NCBI RefSeq assembly: GCF_024707545.1
Contig: NZ_CP062229.1
Coordinates: 5,251,501 to 5,315,500 of the forward strand
Source: Mesorhizobium onobrychidis
GTDB taxonomy: Bacteria; Pseudomonadota; Alphaproteobacteria; Rhizobiales; Rhizobiaceae
Direction: 5' to 3'
DNA length: 64,000 bases
Each line of letters starts with the position of its first letter. Within the stretch, counting starts at the first letter, position 1. The position numbers and the translations under genes are program-made. Under the pieces are notes generated by a model, which saw only the letters and a program-made list of their open reading frames with translations, did no database searches and had not been told where the DNA came from. This document shows, in pieces, positions 45,009-54,112 of this stretch.

Positions 45009-47060
45009 ATGATGAAGACCATGCCGACCAGGCAGCCTCATTTTTTCGCGCTGGTTGGCGCAATTCTCCTGTTGACGCCGAGCCTTGTGGCCGCCGGCAA
45101 AGTCGATGTGCAGGTCACTTCGGCCATTCCGATGCCAAACCTGCAGGATAGGGGCCGGCAGGATGCGGGATCTCCGTCCGCCAGTGTCGCCAGGCTGAAG
45201 AGCGGCCTCGATGCGCTGGCGGCAAACGACATTGCCGGCGCGCGTCGAGTGCGCGATGCCCTGCCGGTCAATTCGCTCGACCAGCATATCCTTGCCTGGT
45301 CGATCGCGCTCCATGGCGGCGACAAGGTGCCAAGCGGCGAGATCGCCGATGCTGCGAAAATGCTGCCGAACTGGCCGGGCATGATCGCGTTGCGCAAGAA
45401 CAGCGAGCGCGCGCTCTACCGAGAAAACCCCGCGCCAGAGATCGTGGTGCAGGCATTCGGCGGCAGCCAGCCGCAAACTATCGAGGGCGTGGTGATCCTC
45501 GCCCGCTCCTATGTCTCGCAGGGCAACGTCGAGGCGGCGCGCTCGGTGCTGTCGCCTTTCTGGCGCACCGAGAAACTGGAAGCCAAGGACGAAGCGGCGA
45601 TCATCGAGGAATTCGGCAAGCTCATCGCCGCCGCCGACCACCGCTTTCGCATGGAGCGCATGTTCTATGCCGACCGGGTCAATTCCGCGCTGCGCGTCGC
45701 CGGTGTTGCCGGCGCCCAGCAACTGGCCGACGCCTGGGTGGCGGCGGACAGGGGCGACAAGAACGCGGCCAAACTGCTGAAGGCGGTGCCCGCCGCGCAG
45801 CGTTCGGCCGGCTATTTCTTCGCCCAAGCCCAATATCTGCGCAAGCAGGAGAGGTTTTCCGACGCCGCCGCAATGGTGATGAAGGCGCCGAGCGACCGCA
45901 ACTCACTGATCGACCCGGATGCCTGGTGGGCCGAGCGCCGGGTGCTGTCGCGCGAACTGGTCGACCAGGGCGACATGAAAACTGCCTACAGAATAGCCGC
46001 CGCGCACGCCGCCGAAAGTGCCGCCAACGCGGCGGATGCGGAGTTCCATGCCGGCTGGTACGCGCTGCGCGGCCTCAATGATCCCAACACCGCTGCCAGG
46101 CATTTTACGCGGATCGCCGTTCTCACCCAGGGGCCGATATCGCTATCGCGCGCCTATTACTGGCTCGGCCGTGCGGCCGAAGCCGGCGGCCCCGGCAGCG
46201 CGAAGGATTATTTTACCCGTGCCGCCGCCTACGGCACGACCTTCTACGGCCAGCTCGCCGGCGAGCGCGTCGGTCGGCAGGTCCTCAACATCGCCCATCC
46301 GCAGCCGAGCGCTGCCGATCACCGGAATTTCGCCAACCGCGAAGCGGTCAGCGCCATCAGGCGGCTGCAGGAGGCGGGCTATGAGCGCTACGCCGACACG
46401 CTTTACCGCGACCTCGCTGGACAGTTGACCAGTCCCGGAGAGCTGGCGCTGCTGGCCGCGATGGCGGAAAAGCAGGGCAACCATTTCCTGGCGCTGAAAG
46501 TCGGCAAGATCGCCGGCGCGCGCGGCATAGATGTCGGCGCGCTGTCGCATCCGCTCGGCGTCATTCCCGAGACCGCAAACATTTCCGGCTCGGGCAAGGC
46601 GCTGGCCTATGCGATCGCTCGCCAGGAAAGCGAGTTCAACATCGGCGCCGTCTCCAGCGCCGGAGCGCGCGGGCTGCTGCAGCTGATGCCGGGGACAGCC
46701 AGGCAATTGGCGAAGAAGGCCGGAATGACCTTCTCGCAGGTGCGACTGACCACCGACGCCGGCTACAACGCGACCTTGGGCGCCGCCTTCCTCGGCGAGC
46801 AGCTCGGCCGCTTCGACGGCTCCTATGTACTGACCTTCGCCGGCTACAATGCCGGCCCCAACCGCGCCGCCCAATGGGTGGCTAGATATGGCGACCCGCG
46901 CGGCAAGGACATCGACGCCGTCGTCGACTGGATCGAGCGGATTCCCTACACGGAAACAAGAAGTTACGTCCAGCGCGTGATGGAGAATTACGAAGTCTAC
47001 AAGATGCGCATTTCCGGTAAGTACGACATTGTGGGGGATTTGGTGGATGGGCGGAGTTGA
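45009..47060 (+). CDS. Soluble lytic murein transglycosylase
   Basis: About 683 residues with a signal sequence (FFALVGAILLLTPSLVAAG), a long alpha-superhelical domain (TPR-like, about 50-480) and a C-terminal Slt catalytic domain. Catalytic Glu is in ARQESEFNIGAVSSAGARG, followed by LLQLMPGTARQLAKKAG and the YVLTFAGYNAGPNRAAQW motif. It cleaves peptidoglycan to 1,6-anhydromuropeptides. ATG 45009, 45012 or 45021 are possible starts. Confidence 0.92.
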   Translation: MMKTMPTRQPHFFALVGAILLLTPSLVAAGKVDVQVTSAIPMPNLQDRGRQDAGSPSASVARLKSGLDALAANDIAGARRVRDALPVNSLDQHILAWSIALHGGDKVPSGEIADAAKMLPNWPGMIALRKNSERALYRENPAPEIVVQAFGGSQPQTIEGVVILARSYVSQGNVEAARSVLSPFWRTEKLEAKDEAAIIEEFGKLIAAADHRFRMERMFYADRVNSALRVAGVAGAQQLADAWVAADRGDKNAAKLLKAVPAAQRSAGYFFAQAQYLRKQERFSDAAAMVMKAPSDRNSLIDPDAWWAERRVLSRELVDQGDMKTAYRIAAAHAAESAANAADAEFHAGWYALRGLNDPNTAARHFTRIAVLTQGPISLSRAYYWLGRAAEAGGPGSAKDYFTRAAAYGTTFYGQLAGERVGRQVLNIAHPQPSAADHRNFANREAVSAIRRLQEAGYERYADTLYRDLAGQLTSPGELALLAAMAEKQGNHFLALKVGKIAGARGIDVGALSHPLGVIPETANISGSGKALAYAIARQESEFNIGAVSSAGARGLLQLMPGTARQLAKKAGMTFSQVRLTTDAGYNATLGAAFLGEQLGRFDGSYVLTFAGYNAGPNRAAQWVARYGDPRGKDIDAVVDWIERIPYTETRSYVQRVMENYEVYKMRISGKYDIVGDLVDGRS

Positions 47061-47090
47061 TCCGTCCAGCGTTCGGCGAAGCACCCCCCT

Positions 47091-47240
47091 CTGCCCTGCC
47101 GGGCATCTCCCCCTCAAGGGGGGAGATCGGCTGTCCGTTTGCTTTCGCCAATCTCCAACACTGTGAAAAAGGCGCGGCCAGTGAAACTGCCGATCTCCCC
47201 CCTCGAGGGGGGAGATGTCCGGCAGGACAGAGGGGGGCGC
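47091..47240. repeat. 150-bp inverted-repeat element, copy A
   Basis: Ends CCCCCCTCTGCCCTGCCGGG / CCGGCAGGACAGAGGGGGG are inverted, with inner CATCTCCCCC and GGGGGAGAT arms on each side. A second copy near 50772 is split by the IS element. No coding sequence is evident. Confidence 0.85.
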
Positions 47241-47340
47241 TGTCCCACCGACATCTCGAAAATGACGCTTCGATTTGACCACCCCCGCCGTCGCCTGTAG
47301 CAGTCTCGACGATCCGGCAACGGCTAGGAATCGAGTCCAA

Positions 47341-48234
47341 ATGTCGAGCGGTTTTTCCGACTTCTTCTACGCTTCGCCGGACGGGCTGCAACTTCACGCC
47401 CGTATCTACGGCGAAGCGAATTCCGGCCACTGGCCGGTCGTCTGCCTGCCTGGCTTGACACGGAACTGCCGCGATTTTCATGAGCTGGCGCTGCACCTGT
47501 CGCGACGGGCGGCAAGTCCGCGAAAAATCGTCGCCTTCGATTACCGCGGGCGCGGGCAATCCGCCTACGACCCCGATGTCGGCCACTACAATGTCGGCGT
47601 CGAAGCCGGTGATATCCTCGCCGGGCTGGCGGAGCTTGATATCGAGGAGGCAGGTTTCATCGGCACGTCACGTGGCGGACTGATCATCCATGTGCTCGGC
47701 GCGATGCGCCCGGCCGTCCTGAGGGCTGTCGTACTCAACGATATCGGCCCGGTGGTCGAGGCCGGCGGCTTCGCCCATATCCGCTCCTATCTCGAGCGCA
47801 CGCCGAAGCCGAAAACCCATGCCGAGGCGGTCGACGCCCAGCGCGGCGCGCATGGCAGCGACTTTCCTGCTCTGACCGAGGCGGATTGGGAGCGGATGGT
47901 ATCGGCCCTCTACCGAGAGACGGATGAAGGCCTGGTGCCGGATTTCGACCCGAAGCTGGTCGACACGCTGGCGGGACTCGATCTCACCCAGAAGCTGCCT
48001 GATCTGTGGCCGCAGTTCGAGGCGCTGACGGCGATCCCGTTGCTCGCCATCCGCGGCGCCAATTCGAAGCTGCTGTCCACTGAGACGCTCGAACAGATGC
48101 GGACGCGTCACCCTTGTGTCGAGACGATCACGGCCGAGGGCCAGGGTCATGCGCCTTTCCTCGAGACCGGCGGCCTGCCCGGCGCGATCGCCGCTTTTCT
48201 GGACACGGCTGAGCAATGCTTCGGCTCAAAGTGA
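47341..48234 (+). CDS. Alpha/beta hydrolase
   Basis: 297 residues from ATG 47341. VCLPGLTRNCRDFHELA forms the oxyanion loop, DYRGRGQSAYD the typical strand-loop, GTSRGG the nucleophile elbow with catalytic Ser (about 111), and GQGHAPFLE the catalytic His region. Substrate unknown; it resembles hydrolases near peroxidase/lipase groups. The frame extends upstream to 47275 into repeat DNA. Confidence 0.88.
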   Translation: MSSGFSDFFYASPDGLQLHARIYGEANSGHWPVVCLPGLTRNCRDFHELALHLSRRAASPRKIVAFDYRGRGQSAYDPDVGHYNVGVEAGDILAGLAELDIEEAGFIGTSRGGLIIHVLGAMRPAVLRAVVLNDIGPVVEAGGFAHIRSYLERTPKPKTHAEAVDAQRGAHGSDFPALTEADWERMVSALYRETDEGLVPDFDPKLVDTLAGLDLTQKLPDLWPQFEALTAIPLLAIRGANSKLLSTETLEQMRTRHPCVETITAEGQGHAPFLETGGLPGAIAAFLDTAEQCFGSK

Positions 48235-48258
48235 ATTTTTTGCGAGGGATGCGGACAT

Positions 48259-48501
48259 TCACCACAGACGTTTGTTGGCGAAAGCGTGCCCCGAACCGGA
48301 TTTAAGATAACGCTCGAATGAAGTCGCGTTAGCCTGGTTCGAGAAGGCGACATAGGTCACGATCCGCCATGGCATGAATTTGGAAGTATGGCTGGATTTT
48401 CCGGCGTTGTGCTCGACAATCCGTCGTTTCAGGTCGGAAGTTACGCCGATATAGCGCTCACCTTCGGCAGCCTTGCTTTCAATCAGATATACGTACCACA
48501 C
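48259..48501 (-). CDS. GIY-YIG family nuclease-like protein
   Basis: 80 residues, a single GIY-YIG domain (UPF0213/YhbQ-type): VYLIES, RYIGVTSDLKRRIVEHN with catalytic Arg, and FERYLKSGSGHAFANKRL at the end. Such small proteins are DNA/RNA nuclease candidates; biological role unknown. Convergent with the hydrolase gene, 24 bp apart. Confidence 0.85.
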   Translation of the reverse strand: MWYVYLIESKAAEGERYIGVTSDLKRRIVEHNAGKSSHTSKFMPWRIVTYVAFSNQANATSFERYLKSGSGHAFANKRLW

Positions 48502-48551
48502 GAAATCGCCCCCTTCCCTACTTCGCGGCTAGCAGGACTATGCCGGTGGGT

Positions 48552-48706
48552 ATCCTGCTTCGCGAGAGGAAGACTGCCAACCGTGTTTTGCAGAGTTTCA
48601 AGGTACTTTGCAGCCCTCCTTCGCCAAGGCTTCGGAGGGCATCCTGCTTCGCGCGGAGAGGGATTTGCTGGACTTGTCCTGCGAAGCGCGAAGCGCGAAG
48701 CAGGAT
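48552..48706. repeat. Three copies of a 13-bp box beside tRNA-Ser
   Basis: ATCCTGCTTCGCG is at 48552-48564 and 48641-48653, and inverted (CGCGAAGCAGGAT) at 48694-48706. Between the first two lies a GCCCTCC..GGAGGGC hairpin (about 48613-48640). It directly follows the 3' end of the tRNA and may serve in end processing or be a dispersed repeat. Confidence 0.7.
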
Positions 48707-48708
48707 GG

Positions 48709-48796
48709 CGGAGAGGATGGGATTCGAACCCACGAGAAGCTTTTGACCTCTACTCCCTTAGCAGGGGAGCGCCTTCGACCACTCGGCCACCTCTCC
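48709..48796 (-). tRNA. tRNA-Ser (anticodon GCT)
   Basis: The minus strand folds as a class II tRNA of about 88 nt: acceptor GGAGAGG/CCTCTCC with discriminator G, D arm GCCGAGTGGTCGAAGGC, anticodon stem CTCCC/GGGAG with loop CTGCTAA (GCT), a long variable arm (TAGAGGTCAAAAGCTTCTC) and T arm GTGGGTTCGAATCCCAT. No CCA is encoded. It reads AGC/AGU serine codons. Confidence 0.96.
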
Positions 48797-49261
48797 GTTG
48801 CGCCGGTGGATAAAGAAAAGCGCCGGCACAATCAACAAGCCTGACCCATTATCGTTGAAAAAACCGGCTTCTGCCGAAACCGCGCTTTTGCCATGCGGCG
48901 ATTCTGCGGCAATGCCTTGGCTGGCGACTCACGACATCGTCGCAATTCCGGGAGGGGGCAATTGCCGGAATCGGCCGGATTGCAAGGCTCGCCCAAGGGT
49001 TTCCGACAGCTCAATGGTTAATGGGAGCTTTCCGAGTGAGGCCAAATCGTGTCATTTGTGCAACAACGCAGGGGGATAGCACCCGCACAGACCTTTCGCC
49101 GATGCGATGGTGGTTGAACGCCGCCGCCTCATGGGTAATGTCGAATTCGAAGGAGCGGCGCGGTGCGCATCTTTTTCGGTAGTGGGGATGGGGCAGGGAA
49201 CGCTGTCCTTCAGCAAAGAATACCCAGACCCGTTTTTTAACTTTTGACTGGAGGTCAGAAA
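48797..49261. other. Spacer tRNA-Ser / porin
   Basis: About 465 bp with no supported gene. It must contain the tRNA promoter (minus; a loose TTGTTG-N18-TTTATC lies just right of the tRNA) and the porin promoter and long leader (plus). I see no recognisable regulator site; an 8-bp CGAATTCG palindrome is at about 49143. Confidence 0.45.
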
Positions 49262-50473
49262 ATGAACATCAAGAGCCTTCTTCTTGGCTCCGCTGCGGCA
49301 CTGGTCGCAGTTTCCGGTGCGCGCGCCGCCGACGCCGTCGTCGTTGCCGAGCCGGAACCAGCTGAATTCGTCCGCATCTGCGACGTCTACGGCGCTGGCT
49401 ACTTCTACATCCCCGGCACCGAGACCTGCCTGCGCATCGGCGGCTATGTCCGCTACGACATCGGCGTCGGCGACGTCGGCTCGTTCGACGGTGCTGAGAA
49501 CTTCGACGCCGAAGACGGCGACATTCAGGACACGTACTACAAGCAGGCCCGCTTTAACTTCAAGACCTGGACCGGCCAGGAAACCGAGCTCGGCACCTTG
49601 AAGACCTACACCGAGACCCGTTTCAACTTCGGCAACCGGAACCGACACGTCAGCAGAACAGTCATCCCCGGTGTCGACCCGGACGGCGACGGTCCGCTGC
49701 TCCCGGTAGATACCATAGAATATGTCTTTAACCCTGCCGAAAACAAAGGCATTTCGCTGAACTTCGCCTGGATTCAGCTCGGTGGCCTGCGCGTCGGTAA
49801 AGACGAATCGGCCTTCGATACGTTCATCGGTTATGCCGGCAACGTCATCCAGGATACGCTGGTTCCCTACGGCGGTTTCGACACCAACGTCGTCCAGTAC
49901 TATTTCGACGCCGGCAACGGCTTCTCGGCCGTGGTCTCGCTCGAACAAGGTTATGGCCCCTTCACGATCGACAGCTATGTTCCGCATGTCGTCGGCGGCC
50001 TGAAGTGGACGCAGGGCTGGGGCGCCATCACCGGCGTCCTTGCTTACGACGCCAACTACGAAGAAGTGGCCGGCAAGGTTCGCCTCGACGTCACGCCGAT
50101 GGAGAACCTGTCGCTGTTCATCATGGCCGGCTACGGCACGGACGACAACTACACGGACGACAACTTTGCATTCCCCACCGCCGGCGGTCGCGGCATGTAC
50201 AAGCTGTGGGCCGGCAACTGGGCGGTCTGGGGCGGTGGCACCTACACCTTCAACGAGAAGACCTCGTTCAACACCCAGATCTCGTATGACGAAGGCGAAA
50301 ACCTCGGCATCGCCGCCAACATTGCCTATGACATCGTTCCCGGCATGACGATCACGGCCGAAGTCGACTACCTGCACGCCGGCGAGTTCGGCGAGGACGA
50401 CTTCTCCAACTGGACCGCTGCGGACGACGAAGACAGCCTCGGCGGCATGCTCCGCTTCCAGCGCTCGTTCTAA
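49262..50473 (+). CDS. Rhizobiales-type outer-membrane porin (Porin_2 family)
   Basis: 403 residues. Signal peptide MNIKSLLLGSAAALVAVSGARAA cleaved near residue 23, then the conserved EFVRICDVYGAGYFYIPGTETCLRIGGYVRYD typical of Brucella Omp2/rhizobial RopA porins (split: EFVRICDVYG, GYFYIPGTETCLRIGG). The body is rich in Asp, Gly, Tyr and beta strands and ends in LRFQRSF, the aromatic C-terminus required for barrel insertion. GGAGG lies 8 bp before ATG 49262. Strong terminator follows. Confidence 0.93.
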   Translation: MNIKSLLLGSAAALVAVSGARAADAVVVAEPEPAEFVRICDVYGAGYFYIPGTETCLRIGGYVRYDIGVGDVGSFDGAENFDAEDGDIQDTYYKQARFNFKTWTGQETELGTLKTYTETRFNFGNRNRHVSRTVIPGVDPDGDGPLLPVDTIEYVFNPAENKGISLNFAWIQLGGLRVGKDESAFDTFIGYAGNVIQDTLVPYGGFDTNVVQYYFDAGNGFSAVVSLEQGYGPFTIDSYVPHVVGGLKWTQGWGAITGVLAYDANYEEVAGKVRLDVTPMENLSLFIMAGYGTDDNYTDDNFAFPTAGGRGMYKLWAGNWAVWGGGTYTFNEKTSFNTQISYDEGENLGIAANIAYDIVPGMTITAEVDYLHAGEFGEDDFSNWTAADDEDSLGGMLRFQRSF

Positions 50474-50496
50474 CAGACTTTGTCTGACTGAACTCC

Positions 50497-50524
50497 AACC
50501 CGGCGGGCAACCGCCGGGTTTTTT
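50497..50524 (+). terminator. Rho-independent terminator of the porin gene
   Basis: AACCCGGCGG-GCAA-CCGCCGGGTT is a perfect 10-bp stem with a 4-nt loop, followed by TTTT and starting 24 bp after the porin stop. Confidence 0.93.
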
Positions 50525-50900
50525 CGTATCGGCGTGGCTGTCAAGGGCGGAATGTATGGCGCCGCCGATACCGGCCATGGTCGTTCTTTGATCGGTCTGC
50601 AGCTGCTAGATTGGCGGTCAATTGCCAATCTCAAACGCCGGCGGTTGGCCATCATGCCTTCGTCATCCCCGGGGGCGGAATGACGCGAAGCGGAGCGGAG
50701 ACCCTGGGATCCATGCCGTTACATCAGCCGAAGAATGCAGCGGCTCGGATTGAGGGCAGTAGCGATCCTTCGCGCCCCCCTCTGTCCTGCCGGACATCTC
50801 CCCCACAAGGAGGGAGATCGGCAGCTTCGCTGACAGCGCCTGTTCATCAACGTTGGAGATTAGCGAAAGCCGCAATGACGGCCAATCTCCCCCCTCGTGG
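50525..50900. repeat. Spacer with dispersed-repeat fragments and left part of element copy B
   Basis: No gene. 50660-50725 (TCATCCCCGGGGGCGGAATG..GACCCTGGGATCCATGCCG) resembles a repeat I know from Mesorhizobium intergenic DNA. 50772-50900 is the left part of the second 150-bp inverted-repeat element (CGCCCCCCTCTGTCCTGCCG end); its right end lies beyond the IS at 52207-52237. Confidence 0.65.
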
Positions 50901-52197
50901 CAGGGCTGTCCGGGGAAAGTTTTGAGTGAATCGAAATGCCACATGTGCATGCCCCGTAAAACGGGTTTTGTCCGTCTTCTCTCTGGTTGTCGAGACTCAG
51001 AAAAGGAACGGGGCATGCGCTTTGCACCTAGCATCTTCGGGCAGCTTCTTGAACCCATCGATCGGCGTCAATTCCAAGCAATTGTGGATCGCCACGACGG
51101 GGATGCGTACGACAAATCGTTCAGAAGCTGGGATCATCTGGTGGCGCTGATCTATGCCCAGTTCTGCGGCAGCAGCGGCTTGCGTGGCCTGGAAGCCGGC
51201 TGGAACGCCAACAGCCAGCATCATTATCACCTGGGCAGCGGTCCCTTGATGCGTTCGACCTTGTCGGACGCCAACAGACGGCGTCCGGTCGCCATCTTTG
51301 CCGAGGCGTTCGGTCTGGTGGCGGGTCTGCTTGACCGGCAGACGCGGCGCGAGGGCACAGAAATGCTGCGGCTGATCGACTCGACCCCCATTCCGCTCGG
51401 CAAACTGTGCGATTGGGCCAAGTCGAACGGGCGCATCCGCGGCATGAAGGTGCATGTCGTCTATGACCCGAAGGCCGACTGTCCGCGCGTCCTCGACATC
51501 ACCGACGCCAACGTCAACGACGCCCAGGTCGGCCGCCAGATCACGATCGAAGCTGGAGCGACCTACGTGTTCGACAAGGGCTACTGCCATTATGGCTGGT
51601 GGACGGCGATCGCCGAAGCCGGATCGATCTTCGTGACGCGGCCCAAGGCCAACATGGGGCTGGCGCTGGTGTGCGATCGCCCTATAGCCGAGCCGCAGGG
51701 CGACGGCTTCCTGGTTGTGGAAGACAGTGAGGTAAGCCTGGTCAGCAAGGGCGTTTGCAAGCTGCCGATGCGCCTGCGTCGCCTGCGCGTTCAGCGCGAA
51801 GAGGGCGACACCATCACGCTTTTGACCAACGATCTGGAGCGCTCCGCCATCGAGATTGGACGGCTCTACAAAGGCCGCTGGCAAATCGAGCTTCTGTTCC
51901 GATGGATCAAGCAGCACCTCAAGATCCGCAAGTTCCTCGGCAACAACGGCAATGCCATTCGCCTGCAACTCTTTGCCGCAATGATCGCCTATGCGCTGCT
52001 GCGCATTGTCGCGCGCACCCGCCGCGTCCCTATTCCAATCTTGAGGTTCACAGAACTGGTCGCTCAATACTTGTTCGGGCGGCGGAAAATGCACACCATC
52101 CACAAGCCGCCACCGGTCAATCAAAGCCGACCAAAAGACCGAGCCTCTCCCAATCAGATGGCCTTCATATATGAATAACTTTCCCCGGACAGCCCTG
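50901..52197 (+). mobile_element. Complete IS4-family insertion sequence, 1297 bp
   Basis: Terminal inverted repeats of 21 bp are perfect: left starts CAGGGCTGTCCGGGGAAAG at 50901, right ends CTTTCCCCGGACAGCCCTG at 52197. Flanking 9-bp direct repeats CCCTCGTGG (50892-50900 and 52198-52206) are the target duplication. It carries one intact DDE transposase. Perfect ends and duplication imply a recent insertion into the 150-bp repeat element copy B. Confidence 0.95.
51015..52178 (+). CDS. IS4-family transposase
   Basis: 387 residues from ATG 51015, AAGGA 8 bp upstream. It has an N-terminal domain (FGQLLEPIDRRQFQAIVDRH, DUF4372 type), a DDE catalytic fold with LIDSTPIPLG, DAQVGRQITIEAGATYVFDKGY, and the IS4 signature YKGRWQIELLFRWIKQHLK (Y-2-R-3-E-6-K). 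Longer in-frame starts run into flanking repeat DNA. The stop codon lies 19 bp from the right end of the element. Confidence 0.93.
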   Translation: MRFAPSIFGQLLEPIDRRQFQAIVDRHDGDAYDKSFRSWDHLVALIYAQFCGSSGLRGLEAGWNANSQHHYHLGSGPLMRSTLSDANRRRPVAIFAEAFGLVAGLLDRQTRREGTEMLRLIDSTPIPLGKLCDWAKSNGRIRGMKVHVVYDPKADCPRVLDITDANVNDAQVGRQITIEAGATYVFDKGYCHYGWWTAIAEAGSIFVTRPKANMGLALVCDRPIAEPQGDGFLVVEDSEVSLVSKGVCKLPMRLRRLRVQREEGDTITLLTNDLERSAIEIGRLYKGRWQIELLFRWIKQHLKIRKFLGNNGNAIRLQLFAAMIAYALLRIVARTRRVPIPILRFTELVAQYLFGRRKMHTIHKPPPVNQSRPKDRASPNQMAFIYE

Positions 52198-52428
52198 CCC
52201 TCGTGGGGGAGATGTCCGGCAGGACAGAGGGGGGCGCTGTCCCTCCAGCGTCTTGAAAGATTCTGCACCGCAGCAGCGCTTGGAAGGAACAGGATAAGCC
52301 GTTCGCTCCGCCCTGCGAAGGCGTGGTGGCCTGCGGCCAATCGCAGATGTTGGGCATTTGGCGGCTGAAGATCAGCCTATGCTCTTGCGACCCTCGCGGT
52401 CCACACAATGCGGACCGCCAACCTCGAG
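52198..52428. other. Spacer right of the IS, with hairpin
   Basis: Contains the right end of repeat copy B (52207-52237) and a hairpin GCGGTCC-N9-GGACCGC (52396-52418) just downstream of the minus-strand TPR-sulfotransferase stop, a possible transcript end although no T-run follows. No gene seen. Confidence 0.5.
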
Positions 52429-54108
52429 TCAAATCTCTGCGAGATCGCCAAGCGACTGTATCAGCGGCTGAATTTCGTTTTCATAGTTCTTCCAGCGCTT
52501 GACCGACGATCTGTAGATCGGTTGACGAACCTGCCAGCGGCTGGGCGTGTTGACCGAACCATCCCGATCGAAAAAGCGCAGGCAGGCGTCATCCCAGGGC
52601 AGCCCGAGATAATCTATCAGGCGGCGTGACTGGGCTTCCTGGTCGTCGACCAACGTCTCGTAACGATTTTCGAAGATAAGGCCTGGAAAGACCTCGTTCC
52701 AGTGCCGCATCAGGCGGTCATACTCGCGATAGTACAGGCCTAGTGTTTTCAGGTCGGTGTTGTAGCTGTGTGCCTCGCTGAAGTTGAGGACGAAGCAGGA
52801 GACGCAATTGTCGATGGCGTCACGGCGGCAATGAATGATGCGCGCGTTGGGGAAGAGAAGCCCGATAAGACCGACCAGTTCAAAATTGTGCGGCGTCTTA
52901 TCCACGACGCGAAGTGCGGCAGGCGCCCGCTCCCGCAAGTAGGACAGATGCTCTTCGGCCAAGGTTCTGGACAGGACTTCTGTGATCGAGGTGATTGGCT
53001 GGTGCAAATCTCCAGCCGATGATGTCCTGAGACCGATCGCATTCGCAACCCGCCTCAGTTTGCTAAGCTCCCCTGCACCATGAACGTCCGGATGACTGGC
53101 GCAGATCTGCTCCGTGAGCGTCGTCCCCGAGCGTGGCATGCCAACCACGAACACAGGCGCTTCGGAAGGATTTCCATAGCCGGCGCGGGCAGCCAAAAAG
53201 TCCGGCGTGAAGGTTTCAATCATCGAATCGATCCACCGACGATACAGATCGATATCGAACTGGTGGCCGGAGGCCTGTTTCGCCTTGTTGAAATGGTCGA
53301 ATGCCTCATCATAGCGCTTGAGGTCGTTCAGCACCTTGCCGGCAGCGTGATGGAGTTGCTGCGCGCCTTCCGCACCAAGTTTCGGATTACCGAGTTCACG
53401 AAGAATGGACTGGAGCTCCTCGGGCTCCTCGGTGAACTTTCGCGTCTGTACAAGGTCGTTGTAGGCAGCCGGCACCCCAATACGGCGATCGATCGCTTCT
53501 TTCAGATAGACGGCGGCTTCATCCATACGCCCCAGGCCGCTGAGCGCGCTGGCCAGCCCGGCTCGCACCTTGGGATGATCGCGGTTGATTTTCAGCGCCT
53601 TCTCGTAAAGCGGCAAAGCCATGTCGGGTTTGTCAAACGCCATGTAAGTGCGCCCCAATGCACAAAGTGCTTCGATAAGGCCCGGCTGCAGTTCCAGGGC
53701 ATACTGCATATGCCTGATTGCTGGCGCATACTCGCTGACCTTCACATAGGCCTCGCCCAGGCTGAGGTGGTAGTAAGGGTTTTTAGGCTCCTCGCCGACC
53801 GCCCGTGCGAAATATCGCAAGGCCCTCTCATCATCGTAACCAAGGTATAAGGTCCCCAGGATGTACAAGGCGAGCGGATGGTTCGGCGTGCGCGCCAGAA
53901 CGCGGAGGCACAGGTCCTGAGCCTCATCAAGCCGCTTGGCCTGCTGAAAGGCATATGCCTGTTTCAGCAGCGCGTCGTCGGCCTGCGCACGCGACTGGGC
54001 GTTTCCTTTCTGCGGGCTCGCTAACGGCTTCGCTATCGGCACCTTCGCTTTCGGCGCGGGTCCGGGCTTGATGTGCTTTGACCAAGCAGGTGGGAGTCGA
54101 TTGTTCAT
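52429..54108 (-). CDS. TPR-domain sulfotransferase
   Basis: 559 residues from ATG 54108 (another ATG two codons earlier). Residues 45-300 are TPR repeats (e.g. AYAFQQAKRLDEAQDLCLRVLARTPNHPLALYILG split as LYILGTLYLG). The C-terminal half is a sulfotransferase: 5'-PSB loop GMPRSGTTLTEQI (323-335) and 3'-PB CRRDAIDNCVSCFV (427-440). It would transfer sulfate from PAPS to an unknown protein, glycan or lipid substrate. In rhizobia such enzymes can modify surface polysaccharide or signals; this is not shown here. Confidence 0.88.
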   Translation of the reverse strand: MNNRLPPAWSKHIKPGPAPKAKVPIAKPLASPQKGNAQSRAQADDALLKQAYAFQQAKRLDEAQDLCLRVLARTPNHPLALYILGTLYLGYDDERALRYFARAVGEEPKNPYYHLSLGEAYVKVSEYAPAIRHMQYALELQPGLIEALCALGRTYMAFDKPDMALPLYEKALKINRDHPKVRAGLASALSGLGRMDEAAVYLKEAIDRRIGVPAAYNDLVQTRKFTEEPEELQSILRELGNPKLGAEGAQQLHHAAGKVLNDLKRYDEAFDHFNKAKQASGHQFDIDLYRRWIDSMIETFTPDFLAARAGYGNPSEAPVFVVGMPRSGTTLTEQICASHPDVHGAGELSKLRRVANAIGLRTSSAGDLHQPITSITEVLSRTLAEEHLSYLRERAPAALRVVDKTPHNFELVGLIGLLFPNARIIHCRRDAIDNCVSCFVLNFSEAHSYNTDLKTLGLYYREYDRLMRHWNEVFPGLIFENRYETLVDDQEAQSRRLIDYLGLPWDDACLRFFDRDGSVNTPSRWQVRQPIYRSSVKRWKNYENEIQPLIQSLGDLAEI

Positions 54109-54112
54109 GAAC

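Noticed and set aside
48259..48796. Genomic island integrated at tRNA-Ser
   Set aside because: No integrase, no duplicated tRNA 3' end was spotted, and flanking genes look chromosomal.
49052..50578. 508-codon frame antisense to the porin
   Set aside because: Sequence composition follows the porin codons; no ribosome site or domain.
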